Source: Myxococcales bacterium 68-20
Lineage (GTDB): Bacteria; Myxococcota_A; Polyangia; Polyangiales; Polyangiaceae
DNA: 64,000 nucleotides
Assembly (NCBI GenBank): GCA_001899635.1
Contig: MKVQ01000015.1
Span: 241,777 to 305,776 of the forward strand
Direction of reading: 5' to 3'
A program made the position numbers and the translations under genes. Under the pieces are notes generated by a model that was given only the letters and a program-made list of their open reading frames with translations, was not told the origin of the DNA and did no database searches. Below, in pieces: positions 22,062 through 30,183 of this stretch. The number at the start of each line of letters is the position of its first letter. The first letter of the stretch is position 1.

Positions 22062-22882
22062 GACCCCTTCGGCTCGCTGGGCCGTGCCTCGCTGCCATGC
22101 TCGTCGTGGCGGCGTCGTCGCGCCTCGCGCTCGCGGACGGTCCATCGAAGGCGGAGTGCATCGACGCGTACACCTCCGGCCAGCAGCTTAAGAAGAAGGG
22201 CCAGCTTCGCGCCGCGCACGATCGCTTGCTCGTGTGCTCGCGCGATCCTTGCCCCACTGGTCTCCAGGCGGATTGCTCCGAGTGGCTCGGCGAGGTGCAG
22301 CGGATCCAGCCGTCGATCGTGGTCGTCGCGCGGGACGAGTCGGGGCGAGAGCTCACCGACGTTCGTGTGATCGTCGATGGTGTGCTCGCAACGTCGCGCC
22401 TGGACGGCCGCTCGATCGCGGTCGACCCCGGTGAGCGTCAGCTCCGCTTCGAGACGAGCGGCCATGAGCCCGTCACGCAGCGCACGCTCATTCGCGAGGG
22501 CGAGAAGGCTCGCGAGGTCCAGGTGCGCTTCGTACGGGGCGAGTCGGGGGCGCCCATCGCGGGGGCGTCCGAGGCGAGGTCGGGGGATGCGCCCGCGCCG
22601 AACGAGACGGCGCGCTGGCCGGTATGGCTCACGGGCGGTGTGACCGTCGCGGCACTGGGGACGTTCGCCGGATTCGGGCTCGCGGGCGTGTCCCAGCGCT
22701 CCGATCTGATCGCTACCTGCAACCATCGCTGCTCGACCGACGACAAGGACTCGGTCGATCGGAAGTTCCTCGTTGCGGACGTCGCGCTCGGCGTTGCTCT
22801 CATTGCCGGTGCAGCGACGGTCGTGTTGCTCCTCCTGAACGGTTCGTCCTCGTCGTCCACTTCGTCCGCGGCCGCGCCATGA
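22052..22882 (+). CDS. PEGA-like membrane protein
   Basis: This 276-aa protein has a signal peptide (about 1-28), a Cys-rich helical segment (DAYTSGQQLKKKGQLRAAHD), and a PEGA-like beta domain at about 95-165 (RVIVDGVLATSRLDGRSI, ETSGHEPVTQRTL). Two hydrophobic helices follow at about 190-212 and 248-268. It starts at GTG 22052 inside the end of the kinase gene; an internal ATG at 22097 is an alternative. Proteins of this build often accompany Ser/Thr kinases in myxobacteria and may sense the envelope or act as kinase targets. Its stop overlaps the next start as ATGA. Confidence 0.75.
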   Translation: MLLRPLRLAGPCLAAMLVVAASSRLALADGPSKAECIDAYTSGQQLKKKGQLRAAHDRLLVCSRDPCPTGLQADCSEWLGEVQRIQPSIVVVARDESGRELTDVRVIVDGVLATSRLDGRSIAVDPGERQLRFETSGHEPVTQRTLIREGEKAREVQVRFVRGESGAPIAGASEARSGDAPAPNETARWPVWLTGGVTVAALGTFAGFGLAGVSQRSDLIATCNHRCSTDDKDSVDRKFLVADVALGVALIAGAATVVLLLLNGSSSSSTSSAAAP

Positions 22883-24351
22883 CGCACGACGATCCCACAC
22901 GCCCCGAGCTCGCCGCAGACGCACCGCTGGTGACGCGCGTCCTCGTTCTCTGGGAGGGCGGGAGCTCGACGTATTTCCTCCGACCAGGCGAGCAGGTGAA
23001 GCTCGGACGCCACAGCGACTGCGAGCTGGTGATCGATCTTCCGAGCGTCTCCCGGCGGCACGCGCTGCTGATCGGCGCGCGCGGCGAGGTGCTCCCGTTC
23101 GGCGGGCCGCTCGCGACCGTCGTCGACGTCGGTGGGATGAACGGCGTGCGGGTTCGAGGCCAGCGCATTCCGGTGAACCAGCCGGTGCCGGTCGGGAGCG
23201 GGGACGTGATCGAGCTCGGCGGCGCGATCGTGGTCCTTCATCCTCCGCGCGACGCCCTCGCGGCCTCGGTCGGCGCGACGTCGCCTCCGGCTGGCCACCG
23301 GCCCGGCGAAGACCCGATGAAGGCGGTCGAGCGCCTGATCGAGCTCGTTGCCGGGAGCGATCTCGGTGTCCTCCTCCTTGGTGAAACCGGCGTCGGCAAG
23401 ACGTTCGCTGCCGAGGCGATCCATGCTCGCTCGGCACGCTCCCGCGGTCCGCTCCTTCGGCTGAACTGCGCTGCTTTGCCGGAGGCGCTCCTCGAGGGAG
23501 AGCTCTTCGGTTACGAGCGCGGCGCGTTCACGGGCGCCGTACAGGCGAAGGCAGGCCTCCTCGAGTCGGCGTCCGGAGGCACGGTGCTCCTCGACGAGAT
23601 CGGGGAGATGCCGCTCGCGACGCAGGCGAAGCTGCTCACCGTGATCGAGACACGTGAGGTCCTCCGGCTCGGGAGCCTCAAGCCCCGTCCGCTCGACGTG
23701 CGGTTCGTCGCGGCGACGAACCGAGACCTCCTCGCACGCTCGGCCGAGGGCACCTTCCGTCTCGACCTGTACTACCGCCTCAACGGGATCAGCATCGTCA
23801 TCCCGCCGCTCCGGGAGCGCGCCGCCGAGATCCCGCGGTTCGCGAGCAGGTTCCTCGCCGAGGCGGCCATGCGCGCAGGCCGCCCCGCGCCGCGTCTCTC
23901 CGACGACGCGCTCGGCGTGCTCGTCCGCCACCCGTTCCTCGGCAACATCCGCGAGCTCCGTAACACGATGGAGCGCGCCTTCGTCCTCGCCCCCAGCGGC
24001 TTCATCGGGCCCGAGCACCTGCTCTTCGAGACACCCCCCACGGCTGTCGGCCCGGCGCTGGGGCTCTCGTTGCCGCCGACGCGGCGCTTCCGTCCGATGT
24101 CGCCGGAGGAGGCGACGATGTACCCCGAGGCGCCGCGGCCCATCACGGCGCCACCTCCGGCCTCGGTGCCGCCGAGCGCGGGGGGCCCGCTGCGCGACCA
24201 GATGACGGCGTTCGAGCGCGACCGGATCGTCGCCGCGCTCGACGAGTGCAACGGCAACCAGACGCGCGCAGCCGAGCTTCTCGGGATGTCGCGTCGGGCG
24301 CTCATCGCGCGGATCGAGCAATACAACCTCCCGCGGCCGCGGAAGCGCTGA
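22879..24351 (+). CDS. FHA-domain sigma54-dependent activator
   Basis: This is a 490-aa bacterial enhancer-binding protein. It has an FHA domain at about 25-110 ([20 protein letters not shown]), an AAA+ domain with Walker A GETGVGKT at 168-175 and the sigma54 contact loop GAFTGA at 215-220. A Fis-type helix-turn-helix ends it ([20 protein letters not shown]). The FHA domain reads phosphothreonine, so the kinase two genes upstream is the obvious switch. It would drive sigma54 promoters after Thr phosphorylation of a partner. Its ATG overlaps the previous stop. No response-regulator receiver domain is present. Confidence 0.95.
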   Translation: MTHDDPTRPELAADAPLVTRVLVLWEGGSSTYFLRPGEQVKLGRHSDCELVIDLPSVSRRHALLIGARGEVLPFGGPLATVVDVGGMNGVRVRGQRIPVNQPVPVGSGDVIELGGAIVVLHPPRDALAASVGATSPPAGHRPGEDPMKAVERLIELVAGSDLGVLLLGETGVGKTFAAEAIHARSARSRGPLLRLNCAALPEALLEGELFGYERGAFTGAVQAKAGLLESASGGTVLLDEIGEMPLATQAKLLTVIETREVLRLGSLKPRPLDVRFVAATNRDLLARSAEGTFRLDLYYRLNGISIVIPPLRERAAEIPRFASRFLAEAAMRAGRPAPRLSDDALGVLVRHPFLGNIRELRNTMERAFVLAPSGFIGPEHLLFETPPTAVGPALGLSLPPTRRFRPMSPEEATMYPEAPRPITAPPPASVPPSAGGPLRDQMTAFERDRIVAALDECNGNQTRAAELLGMSRRALIARIEQYNLPRPRKR

Positions 24352-24534
24352 ACGAGGCGATCGCGCACGCCACGCGTGCGGTGAAGGGGGAAGGGAGAGC
24401 GAGCGTGAGCGCGAGCGTCGACCAGGGGCCGACCATTGCGGCGGCGTGGTTGGATGGGGGTCGGACCTCGCCCGGCGCCCGCGCTCACGCCCGCTCTCCA
24501 GAGCTTCGTGACGATCGATTCGGTGTGCCGGCGG

Positions 24535-25113
24535 TCAGCGGCCGATGAAGTCGCGCGCGTGGACGGCGTGCTTCCGCCAGTAGCTGTTCGCCGCGAAGCT
24601 CGAGTAGGTGACACCGACACCGACCCGGTACGTGTGGAGGATGCGATCGTTGCCGGCGTAGATCCCCACGTGATCGACGTCGACAGGGCGGTTCGTCGAC
24701 TTGAAGAAAACGACGTCGCCCTTGCGGAGGTTCGACAGCGACACGGGCCTTCCGCGCTGCGACTGCTGCTTTGCAGTCCGCGGAAGCGTCACGCCGGCTT
24801 CGCTCGCCAACAGGTGCTTCACGAAGGACGAACAGTCGAACGTGCGCGTCGAGCTCGGGCTCGCGCCGAACTCGTAGGGAGCGCGAAGGTGACGCGCGCC
24901 GTGCGTGATGATGTCGTTGCGCGCATTCGTCTTCTGCGCGCTGGTGAGCGCGTCCGAGGTCGATGCGACCGACTCGTCGTCGGAAGCGTCGTCCGGATCG
25001 CCGTCCACGATCTCGTCGACCGCGTCGTCGATGGCGTCGTCGATCGGGACCGCACACGCCGCCGAAAGAGCCACCAGCGCAACCAGGCACGCGTAGGATC
25101 CACGCATCATCAT
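24535..25113 (-). CDS. NlpC/P60 cysteine peptidase lipoprotein
   Basis: This 192-aa C40-family hydrolase has signal peptide and lipobox LSAAC at Cys20, then an Asp-rich linker (24-54). The catalytic domain spans about 58-190, with nucleophile Cys94 (FDCSSFV), base His148 (DHVGIYAG) and third residue His160. Enzymes of this family cut peptidoglycan stem peptides. Three ATGs lie in a row; the first, behind GGAGGAG, was used. Nothing nearby is clearly linked, and a Cys-rich lipoprotein diverges from it after 224 bp. Confidence 0.88.
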   Translation of the reverse strand: MMMRGSYACLVALVALSAACAVPIDDAIDDAVDEIVDGDPDDASDDESVASTSDALTSAQKTNARNDIITHGARHLRAPYEFGASPSSTRTFDCSSFVKHLLASEAGVTLPRTAKQQSQRGRPVSLSNLRKGDVVFFKSTNRPVDVDHVGIYAGNDRILHTYRVGVGVTYSSFAANSYWRKHAVHARDFIGR

Positions 25114-25337
25114 CGGACTCCTCCTGCTCGGTCTTCCGAGCTCCCGTCGTCTCCGGGATCGCCTTCAGCAGGGGCCGTGCCGGGGCGGGAAGGGCCGAAA
25201 ATGCCTGCGCCGGCGCGCCGATCGTGAGCCTGGCGTACGAACTGTGAGGATCGTGCACAACGGATGTGCGCGCGCGGGACGAAGCCCCGCTCGAACGAGG
25301 GGGCGCGATTGGTACGGCCCTCGCTATCGCTCCCGTC

Positions 25338-25967
25338 ATGGGCTCGCTCGCATCTCGTCATCGCCCGACGTCGCGACTCGCAGGGGGCATGGCGCTCGCT
25401 CTCTCGACGTTCGGGTGCAACGTGCTCACGGGCTCGGCGGACCTCGCGATCGCGTGCGAGGACGAGTGCGAGCTGAGCGCGCCGAGGAGGTCGACGTCAT
25501 CTTCCTCGACCGAGCCACTCGACGGCGGCCGCGCGCGCCCAGCGCCCGACGGAGCCGCGCCCGCGCTCGACGCCGGTGACGAGCGGGGGACGGATGCCGG
25601 TCGTGACGACGTCGACGAGCAGGACGGCGGAGCGCCGGAACGCGTGCGATGCGGTGACGTCGGGTGTGGAGGCGAGGAGGCGGAATGCTGTGTCCGGAGC
25701 GGAGCGATGACATGCATCGGCGCGCAGGCCTCCTGCTCGTACGGCGTCCGGATGCGCTGCGACGAGGCCGCGGACTGCGGTGCCGGGCAGGTCTGCTGCC
25801 TCGACGGCGTCTATCGCCGGAACGAGGCGGTCTGCACGGCGCGAAGCGACTGCTGGGGCAGCGGAGCGATGGTGCTCTGCTCGACCAGCGGCGACTGTCT
25901 GTCGGGGCAGACCTGCCTGCCGTTCGTCCAGCCGCCGGGCTACGCGCGGTGTGTCACCGCCTGGTGA
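25338..25967 (+). CDS. Cys-rich lipoprotein
   Basis: This 209-aa protein has an N-terminal hydrophobic signal, followed by a possible but imperfect lipobox ending in FGC. A Ser/Asp/Ala linker (about 50-110) leads to a C-terminal half with about 16 cysteines (CGDVGCGGEEAECC, CGAGQVCCLDG, SGDCLSGQTC). The pattern suggests a small disulfide-rich fold outside the cytoplasm, as seen in many myxobacterial lipoproteins. The start ATG at 25338 was chosen over one 72 bases upstream because it directly precedes the signal. The function is unknown. Confidence 0.6.
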   Translation: MGSLASRHRPTSRLAGGMALALSTFGCNVLTGSADLAIACEDECELSAPRRSTSSSSTEPLDGGRARPAPDGAAPALDAGDERGTDAGRDDVDEQDGGAPERVRCGDVGCGGEEAECCVRSGAMTCIGAQASCSYGVRMRCDEAADCGAGQVCCLDGVYRRNEAVCTARSDCWGSGAMVLCSTSGDCLSGQTCLPFVQPPGYARCVTAW

Positions 25968-26552
25968 CCGAAGCCCACGGCTCTTCGATCGAGGCGCCGT
26001 TCGGCGAGCCCGTCTGCGGATGCGCCCGCACTGACGCACGACAGACCGTTGCTCGCGTCACGCCCTCGCGCCGCGAGCTCTCGCGCGGAGGCGGCGCCGG
26101 GAGTGGAACGTGATGCGCGACGGCTCAGGGCACGAGGGTCGGACGCTCGTGCACGTCGTCCCAGCATCCGAGGCGGAGGCGGCGGAGCGACGGTCGCGAC
26201 CAGTGAGCATCCTGGGCTTCCAGGTCGCGGACCGACTCATCGGCGAGGCTCTCGCTCGCGGTCGCTGTGTCGTCGGCCTCGAAGCCTGCGTTCCGGGGAT
26301 CATGATCGCGCATGATCGGGACGCGCTCGCAAGGGAAGGGCCAAGCACATCCTTCGGCGCAACAGGCCGAAAGAAGGCAGTCCCCACGCTTCCGAGTGCG
26401 GTCCGCAGATCTCAGCGCGGAGGCGATGAGGGCGCATGACCTCGGCGGCCTCGAGCGACCGCCCGGGCGCGGTCGAGGCAAGGACGCCGCCGGACCTCGG
26501 GCGCGGGGCGTTCGACGGAAGGTGCTCGGGGGACGCCGGCTCGTATCGGCGC
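25968..26552. other. Region without a supported gene
   Basis: Frames on both strands exist, but none has the usual third-position GC bias. A plus-strand frame at 26110-26439 contains a somewhat protein-like stretch around residues 30-75; its third positions are only about 70 percent G/C, which is low for this window. GATCATG and CATGATC form an inverted repeat at about 26298-26317. I cannot support a product. Confidence 0.35.
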
Positions 26553-26870
26553 TCAGACGCCCGGCGTCGGCTGCTCGCCTCGGTCGACGAGGCCGTTCGA
26601 CATCGGCGGCCCCTCCACGGCTCGCGCGTGACCGATCTTGTCGTGCACCTTGCCGTAGGTGTCCTTCGCTGCATGGAGCGCCCGGTGCCGCGCGCGCGGC
26701 GAGAACAACATCAGCGCGACGATCCCGCCGGCGATCGCGACTCCGATGCCGCCGAGGACGTAGGCCGCGACCGGCGTTCGACGGCGTGGCCGCATGATGT
26801 ACGGGATCGCGGGCATCGCGGCGAGCATGCCCTTCAGCACGCGATTCACCTTCTTCTTCGTGATGATCAT
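26553..26870 (-). CDS. Small single-pass membrane protein
   Basis: This 105-aa protein starts at the ATG at 26870. It has a Lys-rich start (ITKKKVNR), a short amphipathic part, and one membrane helix at about 35-58 (VAAYVLGGIGVAIAGGIVAL). A basic tail follows (RARHRALHAAKDTYGKVHDK). The build recalls YtxH-type small membrane proteins. No family is certain. Upstream low-complexity sequence in the same frame is excluded. Confidence 0.5.
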   Translation of the reverse strand: MIITKKKVNRVLKGMLAAMPAIPYIMRPRRRTPVAAYVLGGIGVAIAGGIVALMLFSPRARHRALHAAKDTYGKVHDKIGHARAVEGPPMSNGLVDRGEQPTPGV

Positions 26871-27319
26871 GCGGGCTGAGGACTGCATCGCCCGTACCGG
26901 CGCCGCTGCGCTTCGCTCGTCGGGCCGAGAGGCCGCTCGCGCGCAGCGACGCGATGCACATTGCCTCGGCTGTGACGATGGCGGTCGCCGCACCTCGGCA
27001 GCAACAATCGCTCGCGCCCCAAGCACCGCGCGCAATCGAGAGCGCCGCGCTTGCGCGCTCGACGACGCGCGCGGCGGAGCTCGACGTCGAGTGCCCAGCT
27101 GCGGTTCGTCCAGCCGACGGCCGGTCGCCCACCGTCGCTCGAGCTCCCACGAGTCATCCGCGTCCGCGGACTCGATGCCTCGTGGAGCTCCCTCGCTTCC
27201 CGGCTATCGCGCGGGCGCGGGTGCCGCCTCGGCGGACGCTTCGCTGTCCGTCGCGCTCGAGAGGAGGCCGTCGGACTCGGTGTCCCCGCGCTCGTCGCGG
27301 GCTTCGCTGTCCATCGCGC
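26871..27319. other. Region without a supported gene
   Basis: All frames here give Arg/Ser-rich translations. A direct repeat GCTTCGCTGTCC occurs at 27238-27249 and 27301-27312 and continues with few changes for about 20 bp. Nothing else stands out. Confidence 0.3.
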
Positions 27320-27664
27320 TCAGGAGAAGGCAGTCTGTCGCGCAGGCGCGGGCTCGTGGCCGTCCTCGAGGGCTGCTCGCGCGCGGTTCTCCGCTTCGAT
27401 GTCTCGCATGAACTGCTTGAGCGTGCCCTCTTTCATCATCTGGCGGAGCACCTTCTTCTGCGCGTTCTCTTCTTCGGCGCGCGCCTTCATCACGCCAATG
27501 GTCAGCGCGACGACTCCGGCGAGGAGGGCGCCGGACAGGACGAGACAGGTTCCGCCAAGGATTCGGGAACCGGCCCCGACGGCAAGGCCGACGATCCCAA
27601 AGAGCTTTCCAAAGATGAGAAGGGCGATGGCCGCGTAGTTTCGAAAACGCAACGTGTCGAACAT
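27320..27664 (-). CDS. Small two-helix membrane protein
   Basis: This 114-aa protein starts at 27664. Two hydrophobic helices (about 9-28 and 33-55, including LGGTCLVLSGALLAGVVAL) precede a charged helical tail (ARAEEENAQKKVLRQMMK). The tail is probably cytoplasmic and coiled-coil-like. The frame is open further upstream through the A/T-richer intergenic DNA, which is not protein-like. No family is recognised. Confidence 0.6.
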   Translation of the reverse strand: MFDTLRFRNYAAIALLIFGKLFGIVGLAVGAGSRILGGTCLVLSGALLAGVVALTIGVMKARAEEENAQKKVLRQMMKEGTLKQFMRDIEAENRARAALEDGHEPAPARQTAFS

Positions 27665-27979
27665 GTCAGGAAGGGCCGAAGACGAGAAGAATCGTGAAAA
27701 ATTCGGGGAAAAGCGCGTGTGCACCTGAAAACGACCAGGTGCCGGGTTCGCGGTCGCAGATGTACAAGCGAGCCACATGCCAAGTCCTAGTGTGGCATAA
27801 CTACCCGACAAAACGGTGGTTGTCTCGTCGGTGTCGTGCAGAGTCGCACGACCACATTGTAATTTTGAACGGCCGCCGGCACGTAGAGCCGAGCCGTTGA
27901 AACGTCGAGCGCTCGGCCAGCTAAAAATCGCCAGCGCGACGGGACCGCGCCCGCGCAGCAAGCTCGAGCGCGAGCGCCG
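27665..27979. other. A/T-richer intergenic region with inverted repeats
   Basis: This is one of the lowest-GC parts of the window. GCACCTG (27721-27727) pairs with CAGGTGC (27736-27742), and GTCGTGC (27833-27839) with GCACGAC (27846-27852). It lies upstream of the two-helix gene and downstream of the cyclase gene, so it could hold a promoter, operators or a terminator. Confidence 0.4.
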
Positions 27980-29938
27980 TCAGCCGACCTTCGCGACGGC
28001 GCTCGGCTTCTCGCGCTTGACGTTGAAGATCCGGAGCGGCTTCTCCTTGCCCTTGAGGTGGGCAGGGGGGAGCTCCTCGATCTCGAAGCGCGGCCCGAGG
28101 CGCGCGAGCGTGTACTCGCTCACGATCACCTGACCGGCGAGCGCGATCCCGCAGAGGCGCGCGCTCGTGTTCGCGGTGTCGCCGATGACCGTGTAGCTCA
28201 TCGCCTTCGAGCTGCCGACGTAGCCGGCGACGAGCGGGCCGGTGTGGAGCCCCATGCCGACGGCGAGGGGAGGCTGGCCGCCCTCGACGCGCTTGCGATT
28301 GAAGCGGCCGAGGACCTCCATCTGATCGAGCGCGCACTGGACGCTGCGGATCGTGTCGTCCGGCTGGGTCACGGGCGCACCCCAGAAGGCCATGATGCCG
28401 TCGCCCATGAACTTGTCGAGCGTGCCTTCGTACTTGAAGATCGTCTCGACCATCAGCTCGAAGTACTCGTTGAGGAGCTCGTTGATGACGCCTGCGGTTG
28501 CGCCCTCGCTCATGCGCGTGAAGCCGCGGATGTCCGAGTTGAAGACGGTGCACTCGGGGACGTGCACGCCGCCCTTCTTCACCTCGAGCTTGCCGGAGAG
28601 CACCTGCTCGGCGACGTTCGGCGAGAGGAGGCGGCTGAAGCGCTCGCGGTTGACGATCTCCTGCTCGATCTTCTTCGCGAGGAGGTTGTTCTCGATGAAC
28701 ATCGCGGCCTGATTGCCGACCGCGGTGACGAGCTCGAGGTCCTTCTGCTGGAATTGCGCGAGCGACTCACTGTCGAGCCAGAGCGCGCCGAGCACGTCCT
28801 TCTCGTGGAGCAGCGGCACGACGATGGCGCTCGAGATCCGGTTCAGGATCATCGATTTGCCCTTCGACGACGCGAAGTCCATCGAGGCATCGTGCGTGAG
28901 CACGCTCGCCCGCTCCGTGATGACGTGGTTCAGGATGGTCGAGCTGACCTGAATCGGCGCGTCGGTCCCGTCGCGTCGGTGCGTGGCTCGCGGCGCGAGC
29001 GATCCGTCGTTCTCGCGGAGCAAGATGACGGCGCGGTCCGCGTTCACGAACTTGAACAGCGACATCAGGATCTTGTGGAGCAGCTGATCGAGATCGCGCT
29101 CCAGACCGATGTCGCGGGTGAGCTCCCAGGTGAGGCGGAGCCGTTCGTAGTCGACGCGGAGCTGCTGCGGATCGTGCGCGAGCTGGTCGTAGGGGACGAA
29201 CCCCTTCGTCTGCGCGGCGATCTGCGTGCCGATCGCGCGGGCGGAGTCGAGCACGTCGACGCGCGTACCGCCGAAGCTCGGAGGCCGTCGCGGGCCGCCA
29301 GGCTGCTGGCCGTACGGCGGCATCGGCGGCGCGTGCGGGGGCGGCCCGTGCTGCGGACCGTACGGACCGGCCGGCGCGGCGGGGTAGGCGCCGGGGGAGT
29401 GCCGCGGCGTGGCCGGCATTCCCATCGTTCCCATCGGGCCCGGGTGCATTCCGCTCGGGAGCCCCTGCTGATGCGTCGGCGGGGGGACGCTCGGCCCCTT
29501 CGGCGCCCACGGCGCCTGCACCGGTCCGCTGCCGTGGGCGGGGGTCCCGGCGGATGGAACGGGCACGTGCGGATGCTGGATCGCGCCCGGCGAGATGTGC
29601 GGTGCCGCCTGGCCGCCGTGCGGGAGCGGCGCGTTGAAGTCGAGCGGCGGGCCGTGGCCGTCGTCGTAGCGCGCTCGTGTGGAGCCGAGCGCGATCTCGT
29701 CGCCGTGCCGCAGCATCATCTCGCCACGGACGCGCTCGCCGTTGACGTACGTGCCGTTGAGGCTCCCGAGGTCGCGCAGCACGATGCCGCCGTCGCGCTG
29801 CTCGAGGATGCAGTGCTCCTTCGAGACGATCTTGTCGAGGAGCTGGATCGAGTTGTTCGGATGCCGGCCGAGGCTGTTGATGGGGCGCAGCTCGATCGCC
29901 TGCTGTCCCTCCGCGGTCGCGAGGATCAAACGCGCCAT
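27980..29938 (-). CDS. FHA-GAF class III adenylate/guanylate cyclase
   Basis: This 652-aa soluble signalling enzyme has an FHA domain at about 1-95 (GRHPNNSIQLLDKIVSKEHC, LRDLGSLNGTYVNG) and a Pro/Gly/His-rich linker to about 220. A GAF domain is at about 290-440. A class III nucleotide cyclase domain is at about 490-640, with metal Asp in FNSDIRGFT and KFMGDGIMAFWG. It should make cAMP or cGMP on ligand binding to GAF, gated by phosphothreonine binding at FHA. The ATG at 29938 was chosen because it directly starts the FHA domain. It diverges from the Lon-like gene. Confidence 0.92.
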   Translation of the reverse strand: MARLILATAEGQQAIELRPINSLGRHPNNSIQLLDKIVSKEHCILEQRDGGIVLRDLGSLNGTYVNGERVRGEMMLRHGDEIALGSTRARYDDGHGPPLDFNAPLPHGGQAAPHISPGAIQHPHVPVPSAGTPAHGSGPVQAPWAPKGPSVPPPTHQQGLPSGMHPGPMGTMGMPATPRHSPGAYPAAPAGPYGPQHGPPPHAPPMPPYGQQPGGPRRPPSFGGTRVDVLDSARAIGTQIAAQTKGFVPYDQLAHDPQQLRVDYERLRLTWELTRDIGLERDLDQLLHKILMSLFKFVNADRAVILLRENDGSLAPRATHRRDGTDAPIQVSSTILNHVITERASVLTHDASMDFASSKGKSMILNRISSAIVVPLLHEKDVLGALWLDSESLAQFQQKDLELVTAVGNQAAMFIENNLLAKKIEQEIVNRERFSRLLSPNVAEQVLSGKLEVKKGGVHVPECTVFNSDIRGFTRMSEGATAGVINELLNEYFELMVETIFKYEGTLDKFMGDGIMAFWGAPVTQPDDTIRSVQCALDQMEVLGRFNRKRVEGGQPPLAVGMGLHTGPLVAGYVGSSKAMSYTVIGDTANTSARLCGIALAGQVIVSEYTLARLGPRFEIEELPPAHLKGKEKPLRIFNVKREKPSAVAKVG

Positions 29939-30183
29939 CCGAATCGCATCGTACCCCGGCGGACCTGAGCCGGACAGAGGGAAGTCAGGCTTCCGATGGC
30001 GAGCGCCTCGGACGGCCGAGATGTCCCGTGGAAAGCGGGTGTCTCTTCGGAGGCTCCGCGTGTTTCCCACCTCGGGGCGCGCCGGCCTGGCCATCCGGTA
30101 GAGCTTGGGCCGGGATGAGGGCGCTCATTAAGAGTCGGCCTTTGCCCATCGGTGGCCCCGGACTCTGGTACCATCTTCCTTGC

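Noticed and set aside
26110..26439. Plus-strand frame of 109 codons
   Set aside because: Its middle is somewhat protein-like, but third-position GC is too low compared with real genes here and no ribosome site or family is visible.
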